Of a stretch of DNA of 64,000 bases, positions 1 to 7,207 are shown one piece after another; position 1 is the first letter of the stretch, and every line of letters starts with the position of its first letter. The stretch covers positions 1 to 64,000 of the forward strand of contig USGU01000005.1 in the NCBI GenBank assembly GCA_900554415.1, read 5' to 3'. This stretch comes from an uncultured Lachnospiraceae bacterium (GTDB lineage: Bacteria; Bacillota; Clostridia; Lachnospirales; Lachnospiraceae). Below the pieces are notes generated by a model, which ran no database searches, was not told where the DNA came from, and saw only the letters and a program-made list of their open reading frames with translations. The position numbers and the translations under genes are program-made.

Positions 1-313
1 TTGAAAAAATGATAACCGCAGTCGTTGCATTTCTGGCAAAATTCGATACAAGAACCACATCTGTAGCCAGTGAAATGATTCCAAGAACTAAAAGAATGAT
101 ATTAAATGGATTGATGAAGGCACGCCGCAGTAGTCGTAACATGGTATCATTTCTTCTTTGCGAGAAACTATTTACACCATACTTCTCTCTCATCAATTCA
201 ACCTGTGATTGTGACAGGCCTTCCCCTGATATCTCTAATTCCTGATATATTTGTGATACTTCTCGATAAGCATATTTCTTAATACAACAATCGATCAGTG
301 TAGTTTTAGGCAT
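1..313 (-). CDS. mgtA: Magnesium-transporting P-type ATPase, N-terminal part cut by window edge
   Basis: Only the first 104 codons are present; the gene runs off the left edge. The ATG at 313 follows a perfect AGGAGG (323-328) with nine bases between. The peptide has a polar N-terminal arm of about 65 residues (cation ATPase N-domain) and then a first membrane segment with the motif RAFINPFNIILLVLGIIS, which closely resembles MgtA proteins (NPFNILL). The phosphorylation loop DKTGT lies outside the window. The family imports Mg2+ across the plasma membrane using ATP. A Ca2+ or other P2/P3-type ATPase cannot be fully excluded from this fragment. No M-box riboswitch was recognised upstream. Confidence 0.75.
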   Translation of the reverse strand, partial: MPKTTLIDCCIKKYAYREVSQIYQELEISGEGLSQSQVELMREKYGVNSFSQRRNDTMLRLLRRAFINPFNIILLVLGIISLATDVVLVSNFARNATTAVIIFS

Positions 314-697
314 ATAGACTTGCCTCCTTTCTCAATACCGATATATTTATTTTAACATTATCTTAAAAAAACTCCATGCTTAGATTCTTGCTTTTTTCTT
401 GCGATTACATTGATAATTTACTTCTACACCGCACCTCTTTAAAACCAATAAACTCAAGGCCTTTGTTCCGTCCCTTAAACACTGCCGTGACAATTAAAAG
501 CAAAGCATAATACAACAACGTTCTGTTCGATACTAGAAATATATCATCAGCATACAGTTTGAGCGGAAAAAGTCTCATGGTCATGAGCGAAAATGAAAGC
601 AAAATTTATTAGATGGTACAACATACTATGCCTTTAAAATTCCAGTTACATATTCATATTGGAACCTAATCATCTGTTATTTTTATTATAATACTTG

Positions 698-728
698 AAA
701 AAAAAGAAGCACTCATACAAGCGCTTCT
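698..728 (-). terminator. Rho-independent terminator of a lost minus-strand gene
   Basis: Read on the minus strand, AGAAGCGCT and AGTGCTTCT form a 9-bp stem with one G-U pair, followed by eight T. No intact minus-strand gene lies upstream, so the terminator probably outlived its gene. Confidence 0.65.
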
Positions 729-1100
729 TCTTACCATATTAGGACTTCGACCAAAAGTTAGTGGGCCACAAAGTGGGCCATTTTTCAGAAAATTACATGA
801 ATTTATATAGAGTTTTATCCAAGTCGAAAATCCGCTAAATGCTCTAGCTATCAGCATTTAAAGGCATTTAACAACTTATATGGACATTTATGAAACCTGT
901 CTCGTAATAACGATTCCAAGTTTCATAATATGTCATACCTATTCAGAAATGCTTCTTCCGCAAGCACTTCCGCCTTTCTATATATTTTCTATGTGAAATA
1001 AAAACAGTTTAATACAGCATAATATTATAGCATATAATCGGGATTTGCGGAATATAAAAAAAAGAGTTTTCTTACCTAGTATAAATGCTCTTCATCAAAA

Positions 1101-1135
1101 TAAAAATGGCGAAGTGCTTATCGTAACACTCCGCC
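1101..1135 (-). terminator. Rho-independent terminator of the 1215-1475 gene
   Basis: Minus-strand stem GGCGGAGTG/CACTTCGCC (1127-1135 with 1108-1116, one G-U pair), then ATTTTTATTTT. It lies about 80 bases past the stop of the small acidic protein gene. Confidence 0.7.
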
Positions 1136-1214
1136 GAAAGCCTAGCCGGTTTGAGCAAAAATGCTTGGTTAGGTCTGTTTTACTATTTTATGTAATTCTA
1201 CTGCATTTATACAC

Positions 1215-1475
1215 TTAAATGTTCTTTCCAATCCGCCTCATTAATCCTCTGAATATTTTATCCTGAAGCAGCATAATCCTGTTTTCATCTTTCAATGGAT
1301 TCAATTTATATTCTGTTAAAAATTCCGGATGCTGTTCCAGAAAATATTGCTGCTGTTCCTCCGGTTGATTCATCAAAATTCCCTCATAAAAATCCAAATC
1401 ATCGCCCTCAGCAAATTTCCAAAACCGTTCCAGTTCTTCTTCCGTTAATTTATGTGTATTCTTTTTATCTTCCAT
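1215..1475 (-). CDS. Small acidic protein of unknown function, paired with a divergent RHH regulator
   Basis: An 86-residue protein with many Glu, Asp and Gln, no membrane segment and no signal peptide. It is probably alpha-helical (motif ELERFWKFAEGDDLDFYEG). A clear GGAGGA lies just before the ATG, and a terminator follows at 1101-1135, so it is likely a real monocistronic gene. It is divergent from the ribbon-helix-helix gene at 1584, and the 108 bases between the two starts carry four phased 10-bp repeats. The family is not recognised. The layout recalls small regulator/partner modules or toxin-antitoxin pairs, but there is no motif that proves toxicity. Confidence 0.6.
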   Translation of the reverse strand: MEDKKNTHKLTEEELERFWKFAEGDDLDFYEGILMNQPEEQQQYFLEQHPEFLTEYKLNPLKDENRIMLLQDKIFRGLMRRIGKNI

Positions 1476-1491
1476 CTGTTTTCCTCCATAT

Positions 1492-1531
1492 ATACTACTT
1501 TATACTACTTTATCCTATTTTATCTTACTTT
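1492..1531. repeat. Four phased 10-bp direct repeats, probable operator
   Basis: Units ATACTACTTT, ATACTACTTT, ATCCTATTTT and ATCTTACTTT follow each other with no spacer, one per helical turn. They sit between the divergent starts at 1475 and 1584. Tandem 10-bp spacing is the usual arrangement for operators bound by ribbon-helix-helix dimers, so the small protein at 1584-1748 is the natural candidate to bind here. The binding is inference. Confidence 0.55.
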
Positions 1532-1583
1532 TAAATACTTCATCTTACAAAATGTTATATTTTACCTGAAGAGGAGGATATTC

Positions 1584-1748
1584 ATGAAACCACTAAAGAC
1601 AAAAGTAAGCATTACACTGGATGCAGATATTATTGCTAAAGTGAAAGATTTAGCAGAAAACGATGACCGTTCTTTCAGTCAGTACATAAACCTTGTTCTC
1701 AAAGAACATATTACTTCGCAGACACATAAATACAGTTCTAAGCTATAA
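1584..1748 (+). CDS. Ribbon-helix-helix (CopG/Arc-type) DNA-binding protein
   Basis: A 54-residue protein. The beta strand TKVSITLDADI (residues 6-16) and the helices around AKVKDLAENDDRSFSQYIN match the RHH fold, where the strand of a dimer enters the major groove. The start at 1584 follows GAGGAGGA with correct spacing; an upstream in-frame ATG at 1452 has no ribosome binding site and overlaps the divergent gene, so it was not used. The likely role is autoregulator, or antitoxin-like repressor, of the divergent pair. No adjacent toxin of a known family was found. Confidence 0.7.
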   Translation: MKPLKTKVSITLDADIIAKVKDLAENDDRSFSQYINLVLKEHITSQTHKYSSKL

Positions 1749-1787
1749 AAGCATTTCCCCAAAAACCTATATTATTTAACTCAAAAA

Positions 1788-1823
1788 AAGCACCTTCAGA
1801 AAGTTTTCTTTCCGTTGGTGCTT
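1788..1823 (-). terminator. Terminator-like hairpin between RHH gene and marR
   Basis: AAGCACC (1788-1794) pairs with GGTGCTT (1817-1823), with an inner GAAAG/CTTTC stem. The T-run follows only on the minus strand (seven T), so it would stop minus-strand transcription entering the RHH gene. It is weaker as a plus-strand terminator. Confidence 0.4.
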
Positions 1824-1857
1824 AGTTATAAAAAATTTTACTTAAAACTTTTTCTTG

Positions 1858-1886
1858 TTGACAAATCAATCTTCTTTTCATATAAT
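1858..1886 (+). promoter_or_regulatory. Consensus sigma-A promoter of the marR-MATE operon
   Basis: TTGACA (1858-1863), a 17-base spacer and TATAAT (1881-1886) are a perfect consensus match. The transcript would start near 1893, about 54 bases before the marR ATG. Confidence 0.85.
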
Positions 1887-1914
1887 TATCTTCGGTAATT
1901 ATCTAAGATAATTA
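1883..1914 (+). promoter_or_regulatory. Probable MarR operator over the -10 and start site
   Basis: A perfect 9-bp inverted repeat TAATTATCT-A-AGATAATTA lies at 1896-1914, and a further copy of the half-site TAATTATCT lies at 1883-1891 inside the -10 box. A repressor bound here would block initiation. The first gene of the operon is a MarR protein, so autorepression is the simplest reading. Confidence 0.65.
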
Positions 1915-1946
1915 TTTTAGTAGCTATTGAAGGAGATTATACTATT

Positions 1947-2399
1947 ATGACAAATGAAAAAATCAAGCGAATGTTTGATGCATGTTATCAGGCGAAGCGG
2001 ATACGTGAAATGCTTCCGCCTCTGCCTGAGGGAATTATGCCATCCTACATTCAATACATGGATGTTATCCAATCATTATCAAAACAGGGAATTCAGGTAA
2101 AAGTCTCTGATATCAGCGATATTTTGAACATTCCGCGTCCGGGAGTTACCAGAACGGTAAAAGAAATGGAGCAGAAGGGACTGCTTCAGAAAATTTCATC
2201 ACCAGTTGACGGACGTGTCACCTATATTTCCATTACTGAAGAAGGCCGAAAAATTTCTCAGAAATACGATGAGCATTATTTCAGCGAACTTTCTTCCTAT
2301 TTAGAGGATATTTCTGAAGAAGATGCCGATTGTATGATTCGGACCATTGAAAAATTTTACCAGATTATGTGCGAAAGGCGGGAACACCATGACAGATAA
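1947..2399 (+). CDS. MarR-family winged-helix transcriptional regulator
   Basis: The 150-residue length is normal for MarR. The winged helix spans about residues 40-105: the recognition helix region is IPRPGVTRTVKEMEQKGLL and the wing contains DGRVTYISITEEGR, with the conserved Asp-Gly-Arg of the family. The N- and C-terminal helices for dimerisation are present. The ATG at 1947 follows AAGGAGA. The gene overlaps the downstream MATE transporter start by 11 bases, so the two are translationally coupled. It most likely represses its own operon through the palindrome at 1883-1914 and is released by a small-molecule substrate of the pump; the ligand is unknown. Confidence 0.85.
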   Translation: MTNEKIKRMFDACYQAKRIREMLPPLPEGIMPSYIQYMDVIQSLSKQGIQVKVSDISDILNIPRPGVTRTVKEMEQKGLLQKISSPVDGRVTYISITEEGRKISQKYDEHYFSELSSYLEDISEEDADCMIRTIEKFYQIMCERREHHDR

Positions 2400-3738
2400 T
2401 AAAGCAGACTTTACGCAAGGCAGCATTTTGAAAAAGCTGATTGCCTTTATGATACCTATTCTTGGTGCACTCATTCTTCAGGCCGCATATGGCGCTGTAG
2501 ATTTGCTTGTTGTTGGAAGATTCGGTTCTACCTCCGGACTTTCTGCTGTTTCAACTGGAAGTCAGGTGTTGAATCTTGTCACCTTCGTAGTCATTCAGTT
2601 TGCCATGGGAATCACGGTTCTGATTGCACGTTACTTAGGGGAGAAAAAGCCAGAACAGATTGGAAGTGTAATTGGTGGTGCGGCGGTTGTATTTACCCTC
2701 ATTTCCGTTGCACTGTTCATCATTATGGTATGTTTTGCACGCCCGATTTCCGTACTCATGCAGGCTCCAACTGAAGCAGTGGACTTAACAGCCAGTTATG
2801 TTCGTATTTGCGGAAGCGGTATTTTCTTTATCGTAGCATACAATCTGTTATCTGCCATATTCAGAGGTTTAGGAGACAGTCAGTCACCTCTTCTCTTTGT
2901 TTTGGTAGCATGTATTGTAAATATTTTTGGAGACCTGATACTTGTAGCCGGACTTCATATGGATGCGGCAGGTGCTGCAGTTGCAACGGTTGCTGCTCAG
3001 GCTCTCAGTGTCATATTTGCCATTATTCTTCTGATAAAGAAAGACTTGCCATTTACCATTACCAAAACAGATTTCCGATTGAATCTGCAATGTAAGAAAT
3101 TTCTTGAAATCGGATTGCCACTGGCACTTCAGGAATTTCTTACTCAGGTATCATTCCTTGCCCTTTGTGCTTTCGTCAACCGTCTTGGTCTGGAGGCTTC
3201 TTCCGGATATGGGGTTGCATGTAAAATTGTAAACTTTGCTATGTTAGTGCCAAGTGCCCTGATGCAGTCGATGGCTTCCTTCGTTTCCCAGAATATTGGT
3301 GCTGGAAAACCAGAACGTGCAAAACGCTCAATGTTTACCGGAATTGGAGTTGGACTGGTTGTCGGATGTATGGTATTTGTTCTCATTCTGATGAAGGGTG
3401 ACGTTCTGTCCGGATTTTTCTCTACAGACGCAGTGGTAATTCAAAATGGCTATGACTATTTGAAGGGATTTGCACTGGAAACCATTGTTACCGCAGTGCT
3501 CTTTAGTATGGTTGGTTATTTTAATGGAAATAACAGAACTGTCTGGGTTATGGCGCAGGGCCTGATTCAGACTCTGCTCGTACGACTTCCTCTGGCATAT
3601 TACATGAGCGTTCTGCCAGACACCAACCTTACCAAAATAGGTCTGGCTGCTCCAGTATCCACGATTGTAGGAATTATCTTAAATGTTGGATTCTATCTTT
3701 ATCTGAACCATATGGAGCATAAAAAAGCTCAAATTTAG
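2389..3738 (+). CDS. MATE-family multidrug efflux transporter
   Basis: About 449 residues with twelve predicted membrane segments, in two halves typical of the NorM/DinF group. Typical sequences are FMIPILGALILQAAYGAVD near the N-terminus and an AIFRGLGDSQSPL loop around residue 150. It would export cationic drugs or metabolites in exchange for Na+ or H+. The start was placed at 2389 (MTDNKADF) after AAAGGCGGG rather than at the in-frame ATG at 2347 inside marR. It is co-transcribed with marR and ends in a strong terminator. A second, diverged MATE gene lies at 7849-9216. Confidence 0.9.
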   Translation: MTDNKADFTQGSILKKLIAFMIPILGALILQAAYGAVDLLVVGRFGSTSGLSAVSTGSQVLNLVTFVVIQFAMGITVLIARYLGEKKPEQIGSVIGGAAVVFTLISVALFIIMVCFARPISVLMQAPTEAVDLTASYVRICGSGIFFIVAYNLLSAIFRGLGDSQSPLLFVLVACIVNIFGDLILVAGLHMDAAGAAVATVAAQALSVIFAIILLIKKDLPFTITKTDFRLNLQCKKFLEIGLPLALQEFLTQVSFLALCAFVNRLGLEASSGYGVACKIVNFAMLVPSALMQSMASFVSQNIGAGKPERAKRSMFTGIGVGLVVGCMVFVLILMKGDVLSGFFSTDAVVIQNGYDYLKGFALETIVTAVLFSMVGYFNGNNRTVWVMAQGLIQTLLVRLPLAYYMSVLPDTNLTKIGLAAPVSTIVGIILNVGFYLYLNHMEHKKAQI

Positions 3739-3760
3739 TTTTATAGGATACGGCTTTTAT

Positions 3761-3821
3761 AAAAAACAGTCTGATGATTATCCCCAGTTGAAAGTGGGAC
3801 AAAACGGTCAGACTGTTTTTT
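3761..3821 (+). terminator. Terminator of the marR-MATE operon
   Basis: The stem AAAAAACAGTCTGA (3761-3774) pairs with TCAGACTGTTTTTT (3808-3821). The arms are 14 bp and perfectly complementary, with a 33-base loop. It can also stop minus-strand transcription of the HIT remnant. Confidence 0.8.
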
Positions 3822-3851
3822 GCTAAGTATTTACATCTAGGCTAAAACATT

Positions 3852-4097
3852 TTATCTAATTCTTTCAAAAGCTTTGGAAACTGCTTCAGCAACAACAGAC
3901 ATTTCCTCTAAGAATTTCATTTTGACCGAATCATCCAATTGAAATAATTCGGTCTTATGCTCTTTGCAAAGGAATATCGTATACCCCTTAAAATGTTGGT
4001 TGTCCCCGAGAACGACATATCCCGTCTCTAATTCCTTTACAAAATACGGATTGTTTCCCTCTTTAATCATCTGAATTCTGTCACATATAAAGCACAT
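3852..4097 (-). pseudogene. HIT-family protein, truncated before the catalytic histidines
   Basis: The 81-residue frame begins MCFICDRIQMIKEGNNPYF and matches the N-terminal half of HIT (histidine triad) nucleotide-binding proteins, including the hydrophobic strand YTIFLCKEHKTELF. Family members continue for another 50-60 residues to the HxHxH active site. Here the frame stops after SKAFERIR and nothing after it restores the histidines before the 3761-3821 terminator. The start has an AGGAGC site. I read it as a 3'-deleted gene; a catalytically inactive short protein is less likely. Confidence 0.65.
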
Positions 4098-4131
4098 ATT
4101 TGAATGCTCCTATAATGAAATCCATTACCTC

Positions 4132-4167
4132 ATCTTGCTTATTATCTTGCTTACTATCTTACTTATT
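4132..4167. repeat. Three 12-bp tandem repeats
   Basis: ATCTTGCTTATT, ATCTTGCTTACT and ATCTTACTTATT follow each other upstream of the HIT remnant, in an AT-rich stretch (4098-4392) that otherwise shows nothing clear. It could be simple slippage or an operator; no regulator can be linked to it. Confidence 0.4.
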
Positions 4168-4392
4168 TCAAAATTAAATTTTATTCTCTGCATATAAGCT
4201 GCATTTTGTATGCCCTGATTTTAGCCCCATATTTACTGGTCATAATTGTTCAGCCCCCTTTAGGAACAAAATACACTAAAATACTTTTCATTTACAGGAC
4301 ATAAAGCGAGCAATACACTTTATAAATATATATGAGACGTATTGTGTCTAATGATTCAGTCTATTTTCAGTTTCTACCATACAAATACATCT

Positions 4393-4956
4393 CTATATTG
4401 TCGTCGGATTATCCAATACATAATATAATGAAAGATGTTCTTCCCCGTTCGTCATAACCCGGGAACTTTCTTTTACAAACTGGAATCCGCATTTCTCAAT
4501 CACTCTTTTTGATTGGTTATTTGTAACAGAATGGCTACAAATTAAATAATCATATTTTTCATTTTGAAAGCAGTATGCAATCACGGCTTTAACAGCTTCC
4601 GGCATAAGACCTCTTCCCCAATACGCCTTGCTTAAGACATAGCCGATTTCTCTCCCGGCAAGTTTATCATATTCTCCACCTAATGAAAGACTCATTTTCT
4701 CAATCCCCAATGAACCTATCACCTTATGATTTTCTTTCAGTTCCAGTGCAAATTCATTCTTGCCTTTTATAAACATTTCCAAAATAGTTTTTGATTCCTG
4801 AATGGACTGATGTGGATTCCAACCTGCCATCTGCCCCACACCATCTACTTTTGCATATTCATAAAAATCTTCTAAATCCGTTTCTTTCCACGCTCTGATG
4901 ATTAATCTTTCTGTTTCAAGCACAACATCCGTTAAATCAACTTCTGCATTTATCAT
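4393..4956 (-). CDS. GNAT N-acetyltransferase, RimJ/RimL type
   Basis: The 187-residue length is typical. The N-terminal LETERLIIRAWKETDLEDF is the hallmark of the Acetyltransf_3 subgroup, and YWGRGLMPEAVKAVIAYCF (about residues 111-130) carries the acetyl-CoA pyrophosphate loop. The late NQSKRVIEKCGF segment is also conserved. It would transfer acetyl from acetyl-CoA to an amino group of a protein N-terminus, antibiotic or metabolite; the substrate cannot be told. The ATG follows GGGAGAAGGA. It lies 28 bases after the alpha/beta hydrolase gene, so both may be in one transcript. Confidence 0.85.
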   Translation of the reverse strand: MINAEVDLTDVVLETERLIIRAWKETDLEDFYEYAKVDGVGQMAGWNPHQSIQESKTILEMFIKGKNEFALELKENHKVIGSLGIEKMSLSLGGEYDKLAGREIGYVLSKAYWGRGLMPEAVKAVIAYCFQNEKYDYLICSHSVTNNQSKRVIEKCGFQFVKESSRVMTNGEEHLSLYYVLDNPTTI

Positions 4957-4984
4957 TTCATCCTTCTCCCACTATCCTACTTTC

Positions 4985-5680
4985 TTATGAAACCCAGTCA
5001 ATATTGTTCAAAAACTCATCCACTGCCTGATTAAATTCGTCCGGGCATTTATTAGCAATAAAATGATTTCCTTTGATGATTTTCAGTTTCGAATTCGGAA
5101 TGCTTTCTGCTATTTTTTTCGTATGAGATTCTTTTATCATATCCTTTGTTCCACATATAACAAGAGTTGGAACGGTAATCTGCGCCAACTCCTCCTGCTT
5201 CATATTCGGCTCATTCACCATCAATCCGAGCAGTTCCATATTTTTCTTAGCATCCGGTAATTTGGACGCAAATCGTTTTGTTATTTGATAACCTATCTCG
5301 ATTGGAATCTGCGTTCCCCGTTTTACACCTTTGGGATTTAGGTTTCCGCCATTCAGGATTAATGCCTTTACCCTTTCAGGATATTTCATTACAAATTCCA
5401 TTGCAATATTAGCACCATCTGAAAATCCCAGAATCACTGCCTCTGGAATTTTCATCATTTCCATAAAGTTATATAAATCATCCGCAAACTGCTCAATCGT
5501 AAAAGACGCCGTGCCTCTTGGTGTCTTTCCATGTCCCCTTGTATCTACTGCAATAACCCGGTACTGCTTACTGAAATACGCAATTTGATGTACGAAATAA
5601 GTCCCATCCTCTCCATTTCCATGCAGAAGAATAAGCGGCATCCCCTTTCCTTTCTCTTGATAATGCAATGTAATATCCAT
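4985..5680 (-). CDS. Alpha/beta-fold hydrolase
   Basis: About 231 residues. The oxyanion-hole segment is LILLHGNGEDG (about residues 15-26), the nucleophile elbow is LGFSDGANIA (Ser near residue 84), the acid is in CGTKDMI and the catalytic His is in IKGNHFIA near the C-terminus, so the triad is complete. The start was set at 5680 (MDITLHYQ) because ACAGGAGA precedes it; the upstream ATG at 5716 lacks a site. Substrate is unknown; esterase, C-C hydrolase and lactonase are all possible. Confidence 0.82.
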   Translation of the reverse strand: MDITLHYQEKGKGMPLILLHGNGEDGTYFVHQIAYFSKQYRVIAVDTRGHGKTPRGTASFTIEQFADDLYNFMEMMKIPEAVILGFSDGANIAMEFVMKYPERVKALILNGGNLNPKGVKRGTQIPIEIGYQITKRFASKLPDAKKNMELLGLMVNEPNMKQEELAQITVPTLVICGTKDMIKESHTKKIAESIPNSKLKIIKGNHFIANKCPDEFNQAVDEFLNNIDWVS

Positions 5681-5745
5681 GATTCTTCTCCTGTAAATGT
5701 CATTTTCTTCCAACACTGTTAATCCATTTTCATATATAGCAGTGG

Positions 5746-6093
5746 CTATGGATTTCCTTTTCTGAACTTTGGTAGTTGATTAATTAACAATTTTATTTCT
5801 TCATCATCGGTTACTCCGCTATCTGCCAAAATAATAATATTGTAATAATCTTTATTTTTGAAACTTTTTAATCCACCAAGTTCATTACAAACATAACAAT
5901 CCGCAATCTCATTGGCTTTCTTCTGGTTGTAGCTAATTCCAAATTGTAATATAGCTACTGCTCTTTGCTTATATTTATCCAAATGTTGTAAAGCATGTCT
6001 TAAACAATTATTGATAATCGGATTACTCATACAAAAATTCATTTCAAAACCATACCATCCGATTTCTGACAACTTCCTGTTTCCAAACAACAT
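5746..6093 (-). CDS. Hypothetical protein
   Basis: About 115 residues, soluble, with several Cys and Asn residues and no recognisable domain. The sequence runs MLFGNRKLSEIGWYGFEMNF at the start and ends with a charged helix (DDEEIKLLINQLPKF). The ATG at 6093 has only a weak purine-rich site; a TTG at 6108 in the same frame is an alternative. It follows the membrane protein gene at 6140-6451 in the same direction. Expression is uncertain. Confidence 0.4.
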   Translation of the reverse strand: MLFGNRKLSEIGWYGFEMNFCMSNPIINNCLRHALQHLDKYKQRAVAILQFGISYNQKKANEIADCYVCNELGGLKSFKNKDYYNIIILADSGVTDDEEIKLLINQLPKFRKGNP

Positions 6094-6139
6094 TGTTCTT
6101 TTCTTCAAATATATTTTTTAATCCACGTATTTATAAACC

Positions 6140-6451
6140 TTATTTTAAATAAACATACAAAGCATTGATAACCACACAAAGAACAATCACAATTCCCCAT
6201 ACCCATTTACGACTTTTTGAGGATAAGGTAGTGTTCAATATTCCGGCTCCGCCGAAAACAAAAAGCAGGCCGAGTATTCCCGGATAGTGGACTCCACTCG
6301 TTCCTCCTGACCAAAGAGGAAGTCCAACTACAGAAAAGATATTATCTCCAATGCAAAATCCTGTATTATTCCATGTACCGCCAAACACAATTCCTAAAAC
6401 CATAATCGCAACTGCAAAAATCCTTGCTGTCAGTTTATTTTCTCTACTCAT
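6140..6451 (-). CDS. Small membrane protein
   Basis: 103 residues with about three membrane segments: IFAVAIMVLGIVFGG (residues 11-25), PGILGLLFVFGGAGIL (57-72) and WVWGIVIVLCVVINALYVY (83-101). The middle loop is rich in Gly and aromatic residues. There is an AGGTGA site before the ATG. It lies just downstream of the C_GCAxxG redox gene and may share its transcript. No family recognised. Confidence 0.55.
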   Translation of the reverse strand: MSRENKLTARIFAVAIMVLGIVFGGTWNNTGFCIGDNIFSVVGLPLWSGGTSGVHYPGILGLLFVFGGAGILNTTLSSKSRKWVWGIVIVLCVVINALYVYLK

Positions 6452-6490
6452 TTCATCACCTGTTCCTTCATCTCATGGGTCAGCTTGTAA

Positions 6491-6874
6491 TTACATTTCA
6501 TCTATTAATTCAATTGCTTCTTGTATCATGTGGTCGCAATGAGTCTTTTTATCTCCGCCTTTTGCTGCATTTGCGCGAAGAAGATCCACGCAATTAAGAT
6601 AACCATCGTGATTCTCTGCAATTTTCTTGCGAAATGCATTCAGTTTTGATGGCTCAACAATTCCTTTTGCACCAAGGACCATCAATGCACTGGTGACTGC
6701 TCCGCAGACGCTTCCACATTTCATCCCACCGCCAAAATTAGCTCCGATTTCGTCTGCCTGCTTTTCTGACAAACCTAATTCTTCCGCATAAGCCCGAAGA
6801 ATTGTCTGCGCACAATTACAGACCATCGGCTCTGCATTTCTAAGTTCCATCGCTTTTTCTACATGTTGATTCAT
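6491..6874 (-). CDS. C_GCAxxG_C_C family redox-type protein
   Basis: 127 residues matching the small Cys-rich family named for the C_GCAxxG_C_C pattern. Seen here are VCNCAQTILRAYAEELGL (residues about 18-36), then FGGGMKCGSVCGAVTSAL and a third Cys group near NCVDLLRANA and HCDH. The cysteines suggest redox or metal-binding chemistry; no reaction is established for the family. The ATG at 6874 was chosen over the GTG at 6877 because GAGAGGT is correctly spaced. It follows the small ORF 6887-7024 and probably shares the promoter with TCCGCATTT repeats. Confidence 0.8.
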   Translation of the reverse strand: MNQHVEKAMELRNAEPMVCNCAQTILRAYAEELGLSEKQADEIGANFGGGMKCGSVCGAVTSALMVLGAKGIVEPSKLNAFRKKIAENHDGYLNCVDLLRANAAKGGDKKTHCDHMIQEAIELIDEM

Positions 6875-6886
6875 CACAATTACCTC

Positions 6887-7024
6887 TCATTTGTTTTTCA
6901 TCTGATGTATGAAAAATATTATATAATACATCATTATATCTGTCGATGTCTTCATACTATCTTCTGCCTCTGAAAAAGTCAACCGATATACCGGCTTTCT
7001 CAGAAAATATGTTTCTATATGCAT
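6887..7024 (-). CDS. Possible small protein of 45 residues
   Basis: A longer frame up to 7159 exists, but the AGGAGG at 7035-7040 points to the ATG at 7024. The product reads MHIETYFLRKPVYRLTF at the start and is basic to amphipathic, with a hydrophobic stretch MMYYIIFFI near the end. It is only 12 bases upstream of the redox gene at 6491-6874. It may be a leader peptide or a small partner protein; no family recognised. Confidence 0.45.
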   Translation of the reverse strand: MHIETYFLRKPVYRLTFSEAEDSMKTSTDIMMYYIIFFIHQMKNK

Positions 7025-7040
7025 ATCAAAGTGCCTCCTC

Positions 7041-7123
7041 TTTCCGCATTTTTTATTCTGCATTATTTCCACGTTTCCGCATTTTTTCAATTCGAAAATC
7101 AAAAAATACAATAATCCGCATTT
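7041..7123 (-). promoter_or_regulatory. Promoter with repeated TCCGCATTT boxes
   Basis: On the minus strand TTGAAA (7090-7085), 17 bases and AATAAT (7067-7062) form a promoter. Two identical 14-bp copies of TTTCCGCATTTTTT (plus-strand reading) lie at 7041-7054 and 7074-7087, exactly 33 bp apart, and a third core TCCGCATTT at 7115-7123. The copies flank and overlap the -35/spacer, as expected for a repressor operator. The binding protein is unknown. Confidence 0.5.
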
Positions 7124-7207
7124 AAAAATCTGCAGCTTATTGTATCTTTTGTCAGTCACATTTTTATCCTCGAATTGCTTATTTAACTGTTCTCCTCTAC
7201 CTGAATA

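Larger units (their letters stand above)
314..1214. other. Gene-poor scar region with degraded fragments
   Basis: About 900 bases without a convincing gene. Short open frames (405-602 and 666-857, minus) have no ribosome binding site and no recognisable domain. On the minus strand near 960-1000 a run reading KAEVLAEEAFLNRYDIL between two stops looks like the tail of a dead gene. The region holds two minus-strand terminators (698-728 and 1101-1135), a hairpin CCTAGCC/GGTTAGG at 1141-1173, an 8-bp inverted repeat TATGAAAC/GTTTCATA at 889-927, a 7-bp one AAATGCT/AGCATTT at 837-859, and a short direct repeat AGTGGGCCA near 760-780. The best reading is the remains of lost genes, perhaps a mobile element, but no integrase or transposase can be identified. 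Confidence 0.5.

Noticed and set aside
9..245. Plus-strand open frame of 78 residues at the left edge
   Set aside because: It is the shadow of the minus-strand mgtA start, which has a perfect ribosome binding site and a recognisable membrane motif.
405..602. Minus-strand frame of 65 residues
   Set aside because: No ribosome binding site and no known domain; it lies in the scar region and is likely chance or a relic.
666..857. Minus-strand frame of 63 residues that runs through a terminator
   Set aside because: Its coding frame covers the terminator hairpin at 698-728, it has no start signal, and no integrase motif could be found.
1452..1583. N-terminal extension of the RHH protein by 44 residues
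   Set aside because: It would be a hydrophobic stretch translated from the operator repeats with no ribosome binding site; the ATG at 1584 has GAGGAGGA.
4132..4167. Tandem repeats as part of a CRISPR array
   Set aside because: Units are 12 bp with no spacers and no cas genes in the window.
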